A stretch of 64,000 bases of DNA from JACVRW01 sp963812915 (GTDB taxonomy: Bacteria; Actinomycetota; Thermoleophilia; Solirubrobacterales; Thermoleophilaceae), in NCBI GenBank assembly GCA_963812915.1, contig CAWEXB010000010.1, forward strand, positions 186,001-250,000. The letters run 5' to 3'. A model generated the notes under the pieces. That model was not told the origin of the DNA, made no database searches, and saw nothing but the letters and a program-made list of their open reading frames with translations. Shown here in pieces: positions 24,938-32,535 of this stretch. The first letter of the stretch is position 1. The number at the start of each line of letters is the position of its first letter. The position numbers and the translations under genes were made by a program.

Positions 24938-25077
24938 CGTTCGAGCTTCCCTCGCCATAGGCAACGAAAGGACGAATGGATCGAGACTTCGCCCCCGCCG
25001 GGGCCACCGTTCGACCTTCCGCGGGCATAGGCCGCAGAAGGTCGAACGCGTGAGGATTCGCCCCGGCCGGCCGCCGC
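24938..25077. repeat. 70-nt imperfect tandem repeat with hairpin
   Basis: Two copies start with CGTTCGA(G/C)CTTCC, each followed by CATAGGC and later by a TTCGCCCC stretch, exactly 70 nt apart. In the second copy CGTTCGACCTTC (25008-25019) pairs perfectly with GAAGGTCGAACG (25037-25048). In the first copy the outer six bases still pair as RNA with one G-U pair. Confidence 0.65.
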
Positions 25078-25139
25078 CTTCGGGCGCTGCTAGGTGTTCC
25101 AAAGCACACGCGATGGGTCCGCGCCGTGGCTGGCGCCGT

Positions 25140-25376
25140 CTAGTGCTCGAGCGGCAGCTCCGAGATCTCCTCTCGCGTCTCGCGGATCCAGAGGTAGATG
25201 GCCACGAGCGCGATCAGGCCGCCGATCACGATGAGCCACCACGCGATCACCACGCCGACGACCGCGATCGTCGTGCCGAACGCGGTCAGTACGGGGAGGT
25301 AGGAGGGTCCCGGAAGGTGGATCGCCTCGCCGGCCGGCTCGGCCTCGGCGTCGCTGACGCGGACCTCGTCGGCCAT
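25140..25376 (-). CDS. cytochrome c oxidase subunit IV-like membrane protein (78 aa)
   Basis: ATG 25376 gives MADEVRVSDAEAEPAGEAIH, an acidic start, then two adjacent hydrophobic helices (YLPVLTAFGTTIAVVGVVIA and LIVIGGLIALVAIYLWI) and a charged end with RETREEISELP. Size, PSYLPVL start and two-helix layout match the small actinobacterial oxidase subunit IV. Its ATG overlaps the stop of a 34-aa membrane gene by one base. It is separated from both oxidase clusters, so its partner complex is inferred. Confidence 0.75.
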   Translation of the reverse strand: MADEVRVSDAEAEPAGEAIHLPGPSYLPVLTAFGTTIAVVGVVIAWWLIVIGGLIALVAIYLWIRETREEISELPLEH

Positions 25377-25480
25377 CAGTAGAAGAGCCCCACGACCCAC
25401 GCCAGCGCGAACACGGTCAGCGCCAGCGCGCCGGCGATGAGGCCCGTCCGAATGTTCTTGAAGGCGAGGCGGCGGTCCAC
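25376..25480 (-). CDS. 34-residue single-pass membrane protein coupled to the subunit IV-like gene
   Basis: GTG at 25480 opens a 34-codon frame starting MDRRLAFKNIRTGL and then a hydrophobic helix (IAGALALTVFALAWVVGLFY). Its TGA overlaps the ATG of the subunit IV-like gene (TGATG). The layout, a basic start and one helix directly before an oxidase-type subunit, parallels the 36-aa gene near 19.1 kb. A role in oxidase assembly is inference. Confidence 0.6.
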   Translation of the reverse strand: MDRRLAFKNIRTGLIAGALALTVFALAWVVGLFY

Positions 25481-25510
25481 CGGGAGCGTTCTATCAGATC
25501 GCGCCGTGCC

Positions 25511-26561
25511 CTAGAGAAGCCGCGCCCCGGGTGCCGGCTCGACCGTTACCGCCCGCGGCGGCGGTTTGGCGCCGGGCGGGAACAGGCCGAGGACGGAGCC
25601 CCCGAAGCCGCCCCCGACGATGCGCGCCCCGAGCGCGCCCGCCTCCTTGCACTCCGCCACCGCGCGCTCCACCTCGGGGACCGAGACGGCATAGTCGTCG
25701 CGCAGGCTCCTGTGCGAGGCATCGAGGAGGCGGCCGACCTCGCCGAGGTCGCCGCGCCCGAGGGCCGCGACGGCCGCGTCCACTCGCTCGTTCTCGGAGA
25801 GCACGTGGCGCGCGCGCCGCCGAAGCGGCTCGGGCAGCTCGGCGACCGCGTCGGGGCGCGCGTCGCGCAGGGACTCGAGCCCCAGCGCGGCGGCGGCGCG
25901 GCGGCATTCGCGGCGGCGCTCGTTGTAGCCGGAGCCGGCCAGGCTGCGGGATGCGCCCGAGTCGACCGTCGCGAGCAGGTGGCGCTCGAGGTCGAGCTCG
26001 ACCGGACGGAGCCGGGGGCCGCGCATGTCGATGCGAACCGCGCGTCCCGCCTCTCCGTAGAGCGAGGCGAGCTGATCGAGCAACCCCGTCTCCTGCCCGC
26101 ACCAGTCGTTCTCGATGCGTGAGCAGAGGTGTGCCAGGGCGAGGCGCTCGGGTGGCTCGGCGCCGGCGACCGCGCACAGCGCGAGGCACAGCGCGATCGA
26201 CAGCGCCGCGGAGGAGGAGAGCCCGGCGCCGCGCGGCACGTTGCCGCGGATCTCGAGACGGCACGGGGCCGGCTCCACACCCTCGCGCCGCAGCTCGCCG
26301 GCCGCTCCCCGCACGAAAACGCGCCAGCCGCCCCGTGCGTGGGCGGTCGGACGGGCGTCGGCGGGGAGGGGGAACCGATCCTGCTCCCCGAGGTCGAGCG
26401 CGTGTGCCTCGATCTCGTTTGGCTGCCCAAGACGGCTCGGCGGTAACGGTCACGCCGCGCTCGATGGCGAACGGCAGGCAGAGCCCGTCGTTGTAGTCGG
26501 TGTGCTCTCCGATCAGGTTCACCCGGCCGGGTGCGAACGCCCGGACCCGCGGCGGCGGCAT
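25511..26561 (-). CDS. galK: galactokinase-like GHMP kinase, with apparent one-base insertion
   Basis: Phosphorylates galactose or a related sugar. The N-terminus has RVRAFAPGRVNLIGEHTDYNDG, the galactokinase signature. The ATP loop is NVPRGAGLSSSAALSIAL, and the C-terminal GHMP motif is ARIVGGGFGGSVLGLF. The frame breaks near 26434: reading TVTAE then RLGQPNEIEAHALDLG requires removal of one C (one G on the plus strand). The repaired product is 349 residues. ATG 26561 follows a TACCCT box by 7 nt. The true sugar is not certain. Confidence 0.85.
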
Positions 26562-26568
26562 GTGCGGC

Positions 26569-26574
26569 AGGGTA
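26569..26574 (-). promoter_or_regulatory. -10-like box TACCCT before galK
   Basis: TACCCT on the minus strand lies 7 nt before ATG 26561, without a Shine-Dalgarno sequence. Confidence 0.4.
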
Positions 26575-26641
26575 CGCGGCGTTTGGCCGCGCCTCGGCGG
26601 CCGCTTGCCATCCCGCCGTCCCGGGTCCAACGCATCTGGCA

Positions 26642-26647
26642 TAGATT
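26642..26647 (+). promoter_or_regulatory. -10-like box TAGATT before the monooxygenase
   Basis: TAGATT ends 6 nt before the GTG at 26654, with no Shine-Dalgarno sequence. This is one of the best leaderless-promoter candidates in the window. Confidence 0.55.
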
Positions 26648-26653
26648 CAAGTC

Positions 26654-28141
26654 GTGCCAGCCGATAGCAGCCTGAAGGTCGTGATCGTCGGCGCGGGTTT
26701 CGGCGGGATTGGGGCCGCGATCGAGTTACTTCGGCACGGCTTCAGGGACGTCACGGTCCTCGAGCGGTCCGCCCAGCCGGGTGGCACGTGGTACCACAAC
26801 ACATACCCGGGTGTGGCGTGCGACGTGCCCAGCCACCTGTACTCGTTCTCGTTTGCTCCGCGGCGCCACTGGTCGCGCATCTGCTCGCCCCAGACGGAGA
26901 TCCTGGCCTACCTGCGGGAGGTCGCCGGCGAGTTCGGGGTGGACCGGCTGGTCGTCTCGCGCACCGAGGTCACCTCCTGCGTGTGGGACGACGAGAGGCG
27001 TCGATGGACCGTGGCCAGCGCCGACGGGCGCAGCTGGGAGGCCGACGCCGTCGTGGCGGCGACCGGGCAACTGCACCGCACCGCGTATCCGCGGGTCGAG
27101 GGACGCGAGACGTTCGACGGCCACAGCTTCCACTCGGCCGAGTGGGATCACGGCTACAACTTGCGGGGGAAGCGTGTGGCCGTCGTCGGGACCGGCGCCA
27201 GCGCCGTGCAGTTCATTCCGGAAATCGCCCGCGAGGTCGACCGCCTGATCGTCTTCCAGCGGACGGGCAACTGGTTCCTGCCACGGAAGAACCGACCGTA
27301 CCCCCGGTACCTCAAGGGGATCATCCGGCGGGTCCCCGGAGTCCAGGCTCTGCGTCGGCGCTTCATCTTCAACTACTGCGAGGGCCTGACGCTGATGATC
27401 CGGCACCCGAGCACCTGGGGTCGCATCGGCCACCTGCGCTCCGCTTTGTTCATGCGCCGGCAGCTGAGGGATCCCGAGCTGCGAAGGAGGATATGGCCGG
27501 ATTACACGTTCGGCTGCAAGCGGCTGCTATTCAGCTCCCACTTCCTGCCCGCGCTTCAGCGCCCGAACGTCGAGCTGGTGACTGACGCCATCACGCGCGT
27601 AACGCCGACGGGCATCGTGACCGCCGATGGCAGCGAGCACGAGGTCGACTGCATCATCTACGCCACCGGCTTTCGAACCACCGACTTCATGTTCCCGATG
27701 GAGATCAGCGGCACTCGCGGCCACACCCTCCGCGAAGCGTGGGCCGGCGGGCCGCACGCGCACCTGGGGATCACGGTCCCGGGCTTCCCGTCGCTCTTCC
27801 TGATGTACGGGCCCAACACGAACACCTCGGGCGGGTCGATCATCCTCTACCACGAGGCCCAGGCCGCCTACCTGCGCCAAGCCCTCGAGCTCGTGCGCGA
27901 TCGCGGGGTGGCGGCGATCGACGTGCGCCCCGAGGTGGGTGCGGCGAGCGACCTAGAGGTCCAGGCGCGGTTCGCCGGTACCGCCTGGACCCACTGCAGC
28001 TCGTGGTACCGCGATCGGAGCGGCCGGATCGTCGCGAATTGGCCGGGCTACATGCGCGACTACGTGGAGCGAACGCGCATGCTCGACCCCGCCGAGTTCA
28101 CGTTCGTCCCGCTGCCCCGGCGGCTCCCGGCAGCCGCCTGA
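26654..28141 (+). CDS. Baeyer-Villiger-type flavin monooxygenase
   Basis: A 495-residue FAD- and NADPH-dependent class B monooxygenase. The FAD loop is VIVGAGFGGIGAA (13-18), the NADPH loop VVGTGASAVQ (179-184), and between them the full Baeyer-Villiger fingerprint F154-x-G156-x3-H160-x3-W164-D165. The ATG dyad region IIYATGFRT is also present. It would insert oxygen next to a carbonyl of a ketone such as a cyclic, steroid or aliphatic substrate. It appears monocistronic, so no substrate is suggested by neighbours. Confidence 0.92.
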   Translation: MPADSSLKVVIVGAGFGGIGAAIELLRHGFRDVTVLERSAQPGGTWYHNTYPGVACDVPSHLYSFSFAPRRHWSRICSPQTEILAYLREVAGEFGVDRLVVSRTEVTSCVWDDERRRWTVASADGRSWEADAVVAATGQLHRTAYPRVEGRETFDGHSFHSAEWDHGYNLRGKRVAVVGTGASAVQFIPEIAREVDRLIVFQRTGNWFLPRKNRPYPRYLKGIIRRVPGVQALRRRFIFNYCEGLTLMIRHPSTWGRIGHLRSALFMRRQLRDPELRRRIWPDYTFGCKRLLFSSHFLPALQRPNVELVTDAITRVTPTGIVTADGSEHEVDCIIYATGFRTTDFMFPMEISGTRGHTLREAWAGGPHAHLGITVPGFPSLFLMYGPNTNTSGGSIILYHEAQAAYLRQALELVRDRGVAAIDVRPEVGAASDLEVQARFAGTAWTHCSSWYRDRSGRIVANWPGYMRDYVERTRMLDPAEFTFVPLPRRLPAAA

Positions 28142-28152
28142 GCCTCGCGGCG

Positions 28153-28893
28153 CTAGCGGATGCGCACGTGCAAGTGATTGTCGTGGTTGATCAGCGCCTG
28201 AACCACGCCGGGTGGCCCGCGCAGGCCCGTGTTCGGGCCGACGAACATCGCGACGGCGCCCTTGGCGACGAACCGGTCGACGATCTCCTGAGAGAGCGCG
28301 GGGTCGATCTGGGAGGCATACTTCGGCGCCCGCTCACGCCCGTCGGCCCGTGGGTAGTAGATGTCGGCGTCCAGTCCGTTCTGATGGCTTGCGTGGCCGA
28401 TGAAGCCGAACTGCGGGCCGAAGTCGCCCCCGCGGGGGCGACTCAGGTCGCCGATCGCCATGCGGGGCGCGCGGGGGTGGGCCGCGTGGTACTCCCGCGC
28501 TACCTGGAGTAGTAGGCGAACCAGCCGAGCCGTGCCGAAGCGGCGCCAGTGGCGGTTGGGGGAGCGTCGCTTCACGGGATCCCAGGTGAAGAAATGCTCG
28601 CCCTCGGAGGGCAGGCGCACGCCGCGGATCAGGCGGCCACCGGCGGGGTCGCCGACGGCGACGGAGCGACGCCAGCGGATGCGCTGCGGAGGCGCCTCCA
28701 CCGGCTGGGCCGCCGGCGGGACCGGCGTCACCCGCTCGGGGGCGGGCGCCGGCGCGGCAGCAGGCGGGCCGGCCGGCGGACGCTGCGGCGCCGGCCGCCC
28801 GTCCCTGTCGTCGGACGCGAGCGCGATGGCCGCGGCGGCCAGGACGAGTCCGAGCAGGGGAAGGACGAGCAGGCTGCGGCGAGATGTCTTCAC
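28153..28893 (-). CDS. penicillin-insensitive murein endopeptidase-like (LAS/M74) exported protein
   Basis: A signal or anchor segment (LLVLPLLGLVLAAAAIALA) is followed by a long Pro/Ala linker (residues 30-65) and a MepA-like metallopeptidase domain. The zinc and catalytic residues are visible in GHASHQNGLDADIYYP and NHDNHLHVRIR, as in known MepA enzymes that cut the D-Ala-meso-DAP crosslinks of peptidoglycan. It therefore probably acts on the cell wall. The length of 246 is normal. Confidence 0.88.
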   Translation of the reverse strand: MKTSRRSLLVLPLLGLVLAAAAIALASDDRDGRPAPQRPPAGPPAAAPAPAPERVTPVPPAAQPVEAPPQRIRWRRSVAVGDPAGGRLIRGVRLPSEGEHFFTWDPVKRRSPNRHWRRFGTARLVRLLLQVAREYHAAHPRAPRMAIGDLSRPRGGDFGPQFGFIGHASHQNGLDADIYYPRADGRERAPKYASQIDPALSQEIVDRFVAKGAVAMFVGPNTGLRGPPGVVQALINHDNHLHVRIR

Positions 28894-28909
28894 GGGTGGG
28901 AACGTGCCC

Positions 28910-28925
28910 GGCGTTTCTAAACGCC
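28910..28925. promoter_or_regulatory. 16-bp palindrome upstream of the murein endopeptidase
   Basis: GGCGTTTCTAAACGCC is a 7-bp inverted repeat around CT. It lies 17 nt upstream of the GTG start at 28893 and is AT-richer than its surroundings. It may be an operator; the minus strand also has TAGAAA inside it. Confidence 0.4.
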
Positions 28926-29012
28926 CGCTAACGGACGTACGGACGCGGACAGCGGTGAAGTCCGCCCGCTAGGTTCCCACCGGTGACCGACGCGCGCCGA
29001 AGCGGGCGGCGA

Positions 29013-29207
29013 CTAGCGCGTTCCGCGCGTCCAGCTCGAGATCGAGACGCGCTCGTCGCGCCCTGAGGCGGTGCCCGGTCCGAAGGCGCCCGGAGCGTCG
29101 CTGTAGGCCTGGCGGTAGGGGTGCTCCGCGATCCCGCTCCCGCTCACCGTGTAGTAGCCGTAGATGACTCCGACGAGCAGCACGATGGACACGATCACGA
29201 TCTCCAT
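29013..29207 (-). CDS. small membrane-anchored protein (64 aa)
   Basis: ATG 29207 gives MEIVIVSIVLLVGVIYGYYT, a hydrophobic N-terminal anchor, and then a polar region (HPYRQAYSDAPGAFGPGT and a Ser/Arg-rich end). I do not recognise a family. The frame extends further upstream, but that part is Arg-rich low-complexity reading, so the start at the hydrophobic helix is preferred. Confidence 0.55.
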   Translation of the reverse strand: MEIVIVSIVLLVGVIYGYYTVSGSGIAEHPYRQAYSDAPGAFGPGTASGRDERVSISSWTRGTR

Positions 29208-29245
29208 GCGCCGAGGTTGCCGCCCCGGGGCGTCGCCAACTGTGA

Positions 29246-29310
29246 GATGCGTCACGCGACGGGAGGAGCGGCAGCGCGCCAGGGACGCATCCGGCGTGAA
29301 CCGACGCCGG
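29246..29310 (+). promoter_or_regulatory. structured upstream region of the DUF4394-like gene
   Basis: GATGCGTC (29246-29253) pairs with GACGCATC (29284-29291), and CCGGCGT (29291-29297) pairs with ACGCCGG (29304-29310). The stems are adjacent. A strong Shine-Dalgarno sequence AAAGGAGG follows just before GTG 29362. This is a candidate leader RNA or operator pair. Confidence 0.4.
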
Positions 29311-29361
29311 CGGGTCCTCCGAACTGGTGGGTACCTGACCCCTTCCAAAGGAGGAACCCTC

Positions 29362-30261
29362 GTGAGGAGTAACCGTCTACCCCGCCGGCTCGCCGTTGTG
29401 GCGGCCGGCCTCGCCATCGCCCTGGTCGGCGCCGGGTCGGCCGAAGCGGCGGCCAAGTCGAGCCAGAGCGGCGATCTCCGCGCCGACGGCCGCGTGGCGA
29501 TCGCACTCACCGACCAGAACCAGCTGGTCAGCTTCAAGGTGCGCAAGCCCGACCAGCTGCTCTCGGTCCGCAGCGTCCGCGGCCTCTTGCCCGGCGTGAG
29601 CCTGGTTGGTATCGACTATCGCCCGCGGACCGGTGACCTGTACGGCGTCGGCTCGGACAGCGTGGTCTACCGAGTCAACCCGCAGACCGGGATCGCGATC
29701 GCCGAGAACCTCGCCGGTACGCCGCCGGCGCCGGTGGCGTTCACGCCGGGTCTGATGGGCGACAACTTCGGCGTTGACTTCAACCCGGCTCCCGACGCCA
29801 TTCGCATCGTGTCCGACGCCGGACAGAACAAGCGCGTTGCGCCCGACGCGGGTACCACCCTGGGCGACGACCTGGCGCTCAACCCGGGCATGCCGAAGGT
29901 CGGCGGCGCGGCCTACACGAACTCCTCGTTCAGCGTCACTCAGCCGGCCGCCACCGCGGTCCAGCTGTACGTGGTCGACTACCAGAACGACATGGTGTTC
30001 CTGCAGAATCCGCCGAACAATGGCACGCTCACGAACGGCCAGACGCTCGCCGGAGTGGACGTGCAGCCGAAGTTCGGCTGGGACATCGCCGGCACGGGCG
30101 ACGTGGGCTACCTCGCCACGGGCGACCGCCGCGGTCGCAGCGCGAGCCTGTACACGGTCGACGAGACCACGGGCTTCACGCGCAACCTCGGTGAGATCGG
30201 CGGCCGTCGCCTGCGCGGCCTCACGGTCACAGGTCTCGCGGTCTCGCAGGACCAGCCGTAG
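29362..30261 (+). CDS. secreted DUF4394-like beta-propeller-type protein
   Basis: The signal peptide is RRLAVVAAGLAIALVGAGSA, cleaved near AEA. The mature part has repeated blocks such as VALTD-like strands, LVGIDYRPRTGDLYGVGSDS, NPAPDAIRIVSD and GLTVTGLAV, which resemble the DUF4394 family of exported proteins of unknown role. GTG 29362 has an optimal AAAGGAGG site. Two hairpins follow the stop. A cell-surface or extracellular role is likely; the activity is unknown. Confidence 0.8.
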   Translation: MRSNRLPRRLAVVAAGLAIALVGAGSAEAAAKSSQSGDLRADGRVAIALTDQNQLVSFKVRKPDQLLSVRSVRGLLPGVSLVGIDYRPRTGDLYGVGSDSVVYRVNPQTGIAIAENLAGTPPAPVAFTPGLMGDNFGVDFNPAPDAIRIVSDAGQNKRVAPDAGTTLGDDLALNPGMPKVGGAAYTNSSFSVTQPAATAVQLYVVDYQNDMVFLQNPPNNGTLTNGQTLAGVDVQPKFGWDIAGTGDVGYLATGDRRGRSASLYTVDETTGFTRNLGEIGGRRLRGLTVTGLAVSQDQP

Positions 30262-30263
30262 GT

Positions 30264-30279
30264 CTCGGGGACACCCGAG
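30264..30279 (+). terminator. hairpin just after the DUF4394-like gene
   Basis: CTCGGG (30264-30269) pairs with CCCGAG (30274-30279) around GACA, starting 3 nt after the stop codon. No T run follows. Confidence 0.4.
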
Positions 30280-30290
30280 GAGCAGCATCT

Positions 30291-30321
30291 CGAGCGGGTC
30301 GCGCACGGCGCGGCCCGCTCG
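30291..30321 (+). terminator. strong GC hairpin, terminator-like
   Basis: CGAGCGGG (30291-30298) pairs with CCCGCTCG (30314-30321), with an inner GCGC/GCGC stem. T-less hairpins of this kind are common terminators in high-GC actinobacteria. Confidence 0.5.
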
Positions 30322-30375
30322 GGCGCTGCGGACGGCCCGGCGTAACGCCGCGATCCCGCCGAAGACGGAGCCCGT

Positions 30376-31617
30376 ATGGACGAGCCCGGTTTCAGCGGCC
30401 TGCTGATCGTCGTGGCGGTCGCCTTTCTCGCGCCCTTCCTGCTGGGGCTGGCGCCGCAGGTGCGGCTGCCGTCGGTGGTGTTCGAGATCGTGGCCGGCAT
30501 CGTGATCGGGCCGTCCGTGCTGGGCTGGGTCGAGGTCGACCAGACGATCGAGGTGCTGGCCCTCATCGGGCTCGCCCTCCTCCTCTTCCTGGCGGGTCTC
30601 GAGATCGACTTCGGCGAACTGCACGGCCGGCTGCTTCGCCTCGCCTTCCTTGGCTGGGCGCTCTCCTTCGGCCTCGCGGTGGTGGTGGGACTGCTGCTCA
30701 GCGCGACCGGCCTGGTTGAGACGCCACTTCTCGTCGCGATCATCCTCTCCGCCACGTCGCTCGGGGTGATCGTTCCGGTGCTGAAGGACGTGGGGGAGCT
30801 GAATTCGAGCTTCGGCCAGCTGGTGCTGGCCGCCGCCTCGATCGCGGACTTCGGGGGTGTCATCCTGCTCTCGCTGTTCTTCTCGGGCGAGAGCGGCCCC
30901 GGCTCCACCGCGATCCTGCTGACCGCCTTCCTCGGGCTGCTGGCCGTGACCTTCCTCGTGATTCGTGCGGCGGAGCGTTCCAAGCGGGTGGGTGAGGACC
31001 TGCTGCGGCTGCAGGACTCGAGCGCTCAGATCCGCGTGCGCGCCGCCCTGTTGTTGATGATCGCGTTCGTCGCGCTCGCCGAGGGTCTGGGGCTCGAGCT
31101 GATCCTCGGCTCGTTCGCAGCCGGTGCGTTGCTGTCTCTGCTCGATCGCGACCGGCGCCTCACCCACCCGAACTTCCGCACCAAGCTCGAGGCCATGGGC
31201 TTCGGACTCTTCATCCCGGTCTTCTTCGTCACCTCCGGGATCCGCTTCGACCTCGACGCGCTCCTCGACGATCCGGCGAACCTGGCGATGGTGCCGATCT
31301 TCCTGGCCGCGCTGGTCGTGGTGCGCGGCCTCCCGGCCGTGATCTATCGCAGGTTCGTGGGCGACCGTCGGGCGGCGATCGCCGGCGTGCTCCAGGCGAC
31401 GTCGTTGCCCTTCATCGTCGCCGCCACCACGATCGGCATGGAGCTCGGCGCGATCGACGCCGCCGAATCGTCGGCCCTGATCGCCGCCGGCCTCCTATCG
31501 GTGCTGATCTTCCCGCTCACCGGGCTGACGCTCCTGAGGCGCGCGATGGCGGCCGAGGGCCGAACGGTGCCGGAGCGGCCGCGCCGGGAGGGCGCGACCG
31601 CGGGGGCCGCGATGTAG
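30376..31617 (+). CDS. cation:proton antiporter (CPA2/KefB-like)
   Basis: A 413-residue, multi-pass membrane protein of the monovalent cation:proton antiporter-2 type. Features include LPSVVFEIVAGIVIGPSVLG, the LFLAGLEIDF signature, SATSLGVIVPVL and GSFAAGALLSLL. No C-terminal TrkA-N domain is present, so it ends shortly after the membrane part. It probably exchanges K+ or Na+ for H+. Confidence 0.9.
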   Translation: MDEPGFSGLLIVVAVAFLAPFLLGLAPQVRLPSVVFEIVAGIVIGPSVLGWVEVDQTIEVLALIGLALLLFLAGLEIDFGELHGRLLRLAFLGWALSFGLAVVVGLLLSATGLVETPLLVAIILSATSLGVIVPVLKDVGELNSSFGQLVLAAASIADFGGVILLSLFFSGESGPGSTAILLTAFLGLLAVTFLVIRAAERSKRVGEDLLRLQDSSAQIRVRAALLLMIAFVALAEGLGLELILGSFAAGALLSLLDRDRRLTHPNFRTKLEAMGFGLFIPVFFVTSGIRFDLDALLDDPANLAMVPIFLAALVVVRGLPAVIYRRFVGDRRAAIAGVLQATSLPFIVAATTIGMELGAIDAAESSALIAAGLLSVLIFPLTGLTLLRRAMAAEGRTVPERPRREGATAGAAM

Positions 31618-31637
31618 CCGCCTGTCATCCTCAGTCC

Positions 31638-31913
31638 ATGGCGACCTTGACCTGCACCCACCTCGATCAGATACAGATCGACCCACCAGAGACCGTCGAG
31701 GGCTGCGAGGACTGCCTGCGGATCGGCGCGCGGTGGGTCCATCTCCGCACCTGCCTCACGTGCGGCCACGTCGGTTGCTGCGACTCCTCGCCCAACCGCC
31801 ACGCGAGCGCCCACGCCGGCGAGCGCGATCACCCCATCGTCAGGTCGGCCGAGCCCGGCGAGACGTGGTGCTGGTGCTACGTGGACGAGGTCGCCTTCGA
31901 GTTGCGGGCCTGA
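31638..31913 (+). CDS. UBP-type zinc-finger protein (91 aa)
   Basis: A stand-alone zf-UBP domain. Its metal ligands are in TCTHLDQI, EGCEDCLRIG, LRTCLTCGHVGCCDSS and NRHASAHAGERDHPIV, with AEPGETWCWCYVDE at the end. Bacterial members are small, widespread in actinobacteria and of unknown role. It is 4 nt before the YceI gene. Confidence 0.9.
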   Translation: MATLTCTHLDQIQIDPPETVEGCEDCLRIGARWVHLRTCLTCGHVGCCDSSPNRHASAHAGERDHPIVRSAEPGETWCWCYVDEVAFELRA

Positions 31914-31917
31914 CCCC

Positions 31918-32535
31918 GTGGCCACCTGGATAGTCGAGCCGGGTCACACCGAGGCGGAGTTCCGCGCCCGGCACATGATGGTCACTTGGGTGCGCGGACT
32001 GTTCAAGAACATCCGCGGAACCGTCGAGTGGGACCGCGAGAGCTGCGAACGCACGACGTTCGAGGGGCGCATCGACGCCACGGGCCTCTGGACGGGTGAG
32101 GACCAGCGCGACGCGCACCTGCGTAGCGCCGACTTCTTCGACGTGGAGAAACACCCCCTGATCGAGTTCGACGGCCGCTTCACCGACCGGATAGGCGACA
32201 CCCACTTCAAGGCGGTGGCACGCCTGACGATGCGCGGCATCACGGCGGAGGTGCCGCTCCACGTGGCATATCTCGGCCAGTGGGAGACGCCGTTCTGGGT
32301 CGGCGACCAGAACCGCGGCGCGATGCGGCGGATCGGCTTCGAGGCGAGCACCAAGATCGACCGGCACGAATTCGGCGTCTCCTGGAACGATCAGATCCCG
32401 CGCGGCGGGGTTGTCGTCTCGAACGAGATCGACGTGGCCATTGACGTCGAGGCGATCCTCCTGGAGGACCTCGAGGCGACCGGCGCCATCGACTACTACC
32501 GCGACATCGGCGCGCTGCCCGAGGCCCGCAACTAG
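31918..32535 (+). CDS. YceI-family lipid-binding protein
   Basis: A 205-residue YceI-type lipocalin-like barrel. It starts MATWIVEPGHTEAEFRARHM, has the RSADFFDVEKHPLIEF motif and ends with NEIDVAIDVEAILLE. Members bind polyprenoid or lipid chains. There is no signal peptide, so this one is probably cytoplasmic. Its stop overlaps the stop of the convergent oxidoreductase. Confidence 0.92.
   Translation: MATWIVEPGHTEAEFRARHMMVTWVRGLFKNIRGTVEWDRESCERTTFEGRIDATGLWTGEDQRDAHLRSADFFDVEKHPLIEFDGRFTDRIGDTHFKAVARLTMRGITAEVPLHVAYLGQWETPFWVGDQNRGAMRRIGFEASTKIDRHEFGVSWNDQIPRGGVVVSNEIDVAIDVEAILLEDLEATGAIDYYRDIGALPEARN

Larger units (their letters stand above)
24605..25139. other. 535-nt intergenic region with inverted and tandem repeats
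   Basis: No convincing gene is present; the open frames here are Arg/Pro-rich low-complexity readings of GC-rich DNA. The region holds a perfect 12-bp inverted repeat (24650-24661 with 24745-24756) and a 70-nt imperfect tandem repeat (24938-25007 and 25008-25077), the second copy of which carries a perfect 12-bp hairpin. The motif GGAACACCA also occurs twice, with its complement once near 25093. A structured RNA or remnants of a small repeat element are both possible. Confidence 0.5.

Noticed and set aside
24155..25102. Arg/Pro-rich frames of 230-315 codons across the 24.6-25.1 kb gap
   Set aside because: They have low-complexity composition, overlap the CBS gene in part, lack a start site and run through the repeats.
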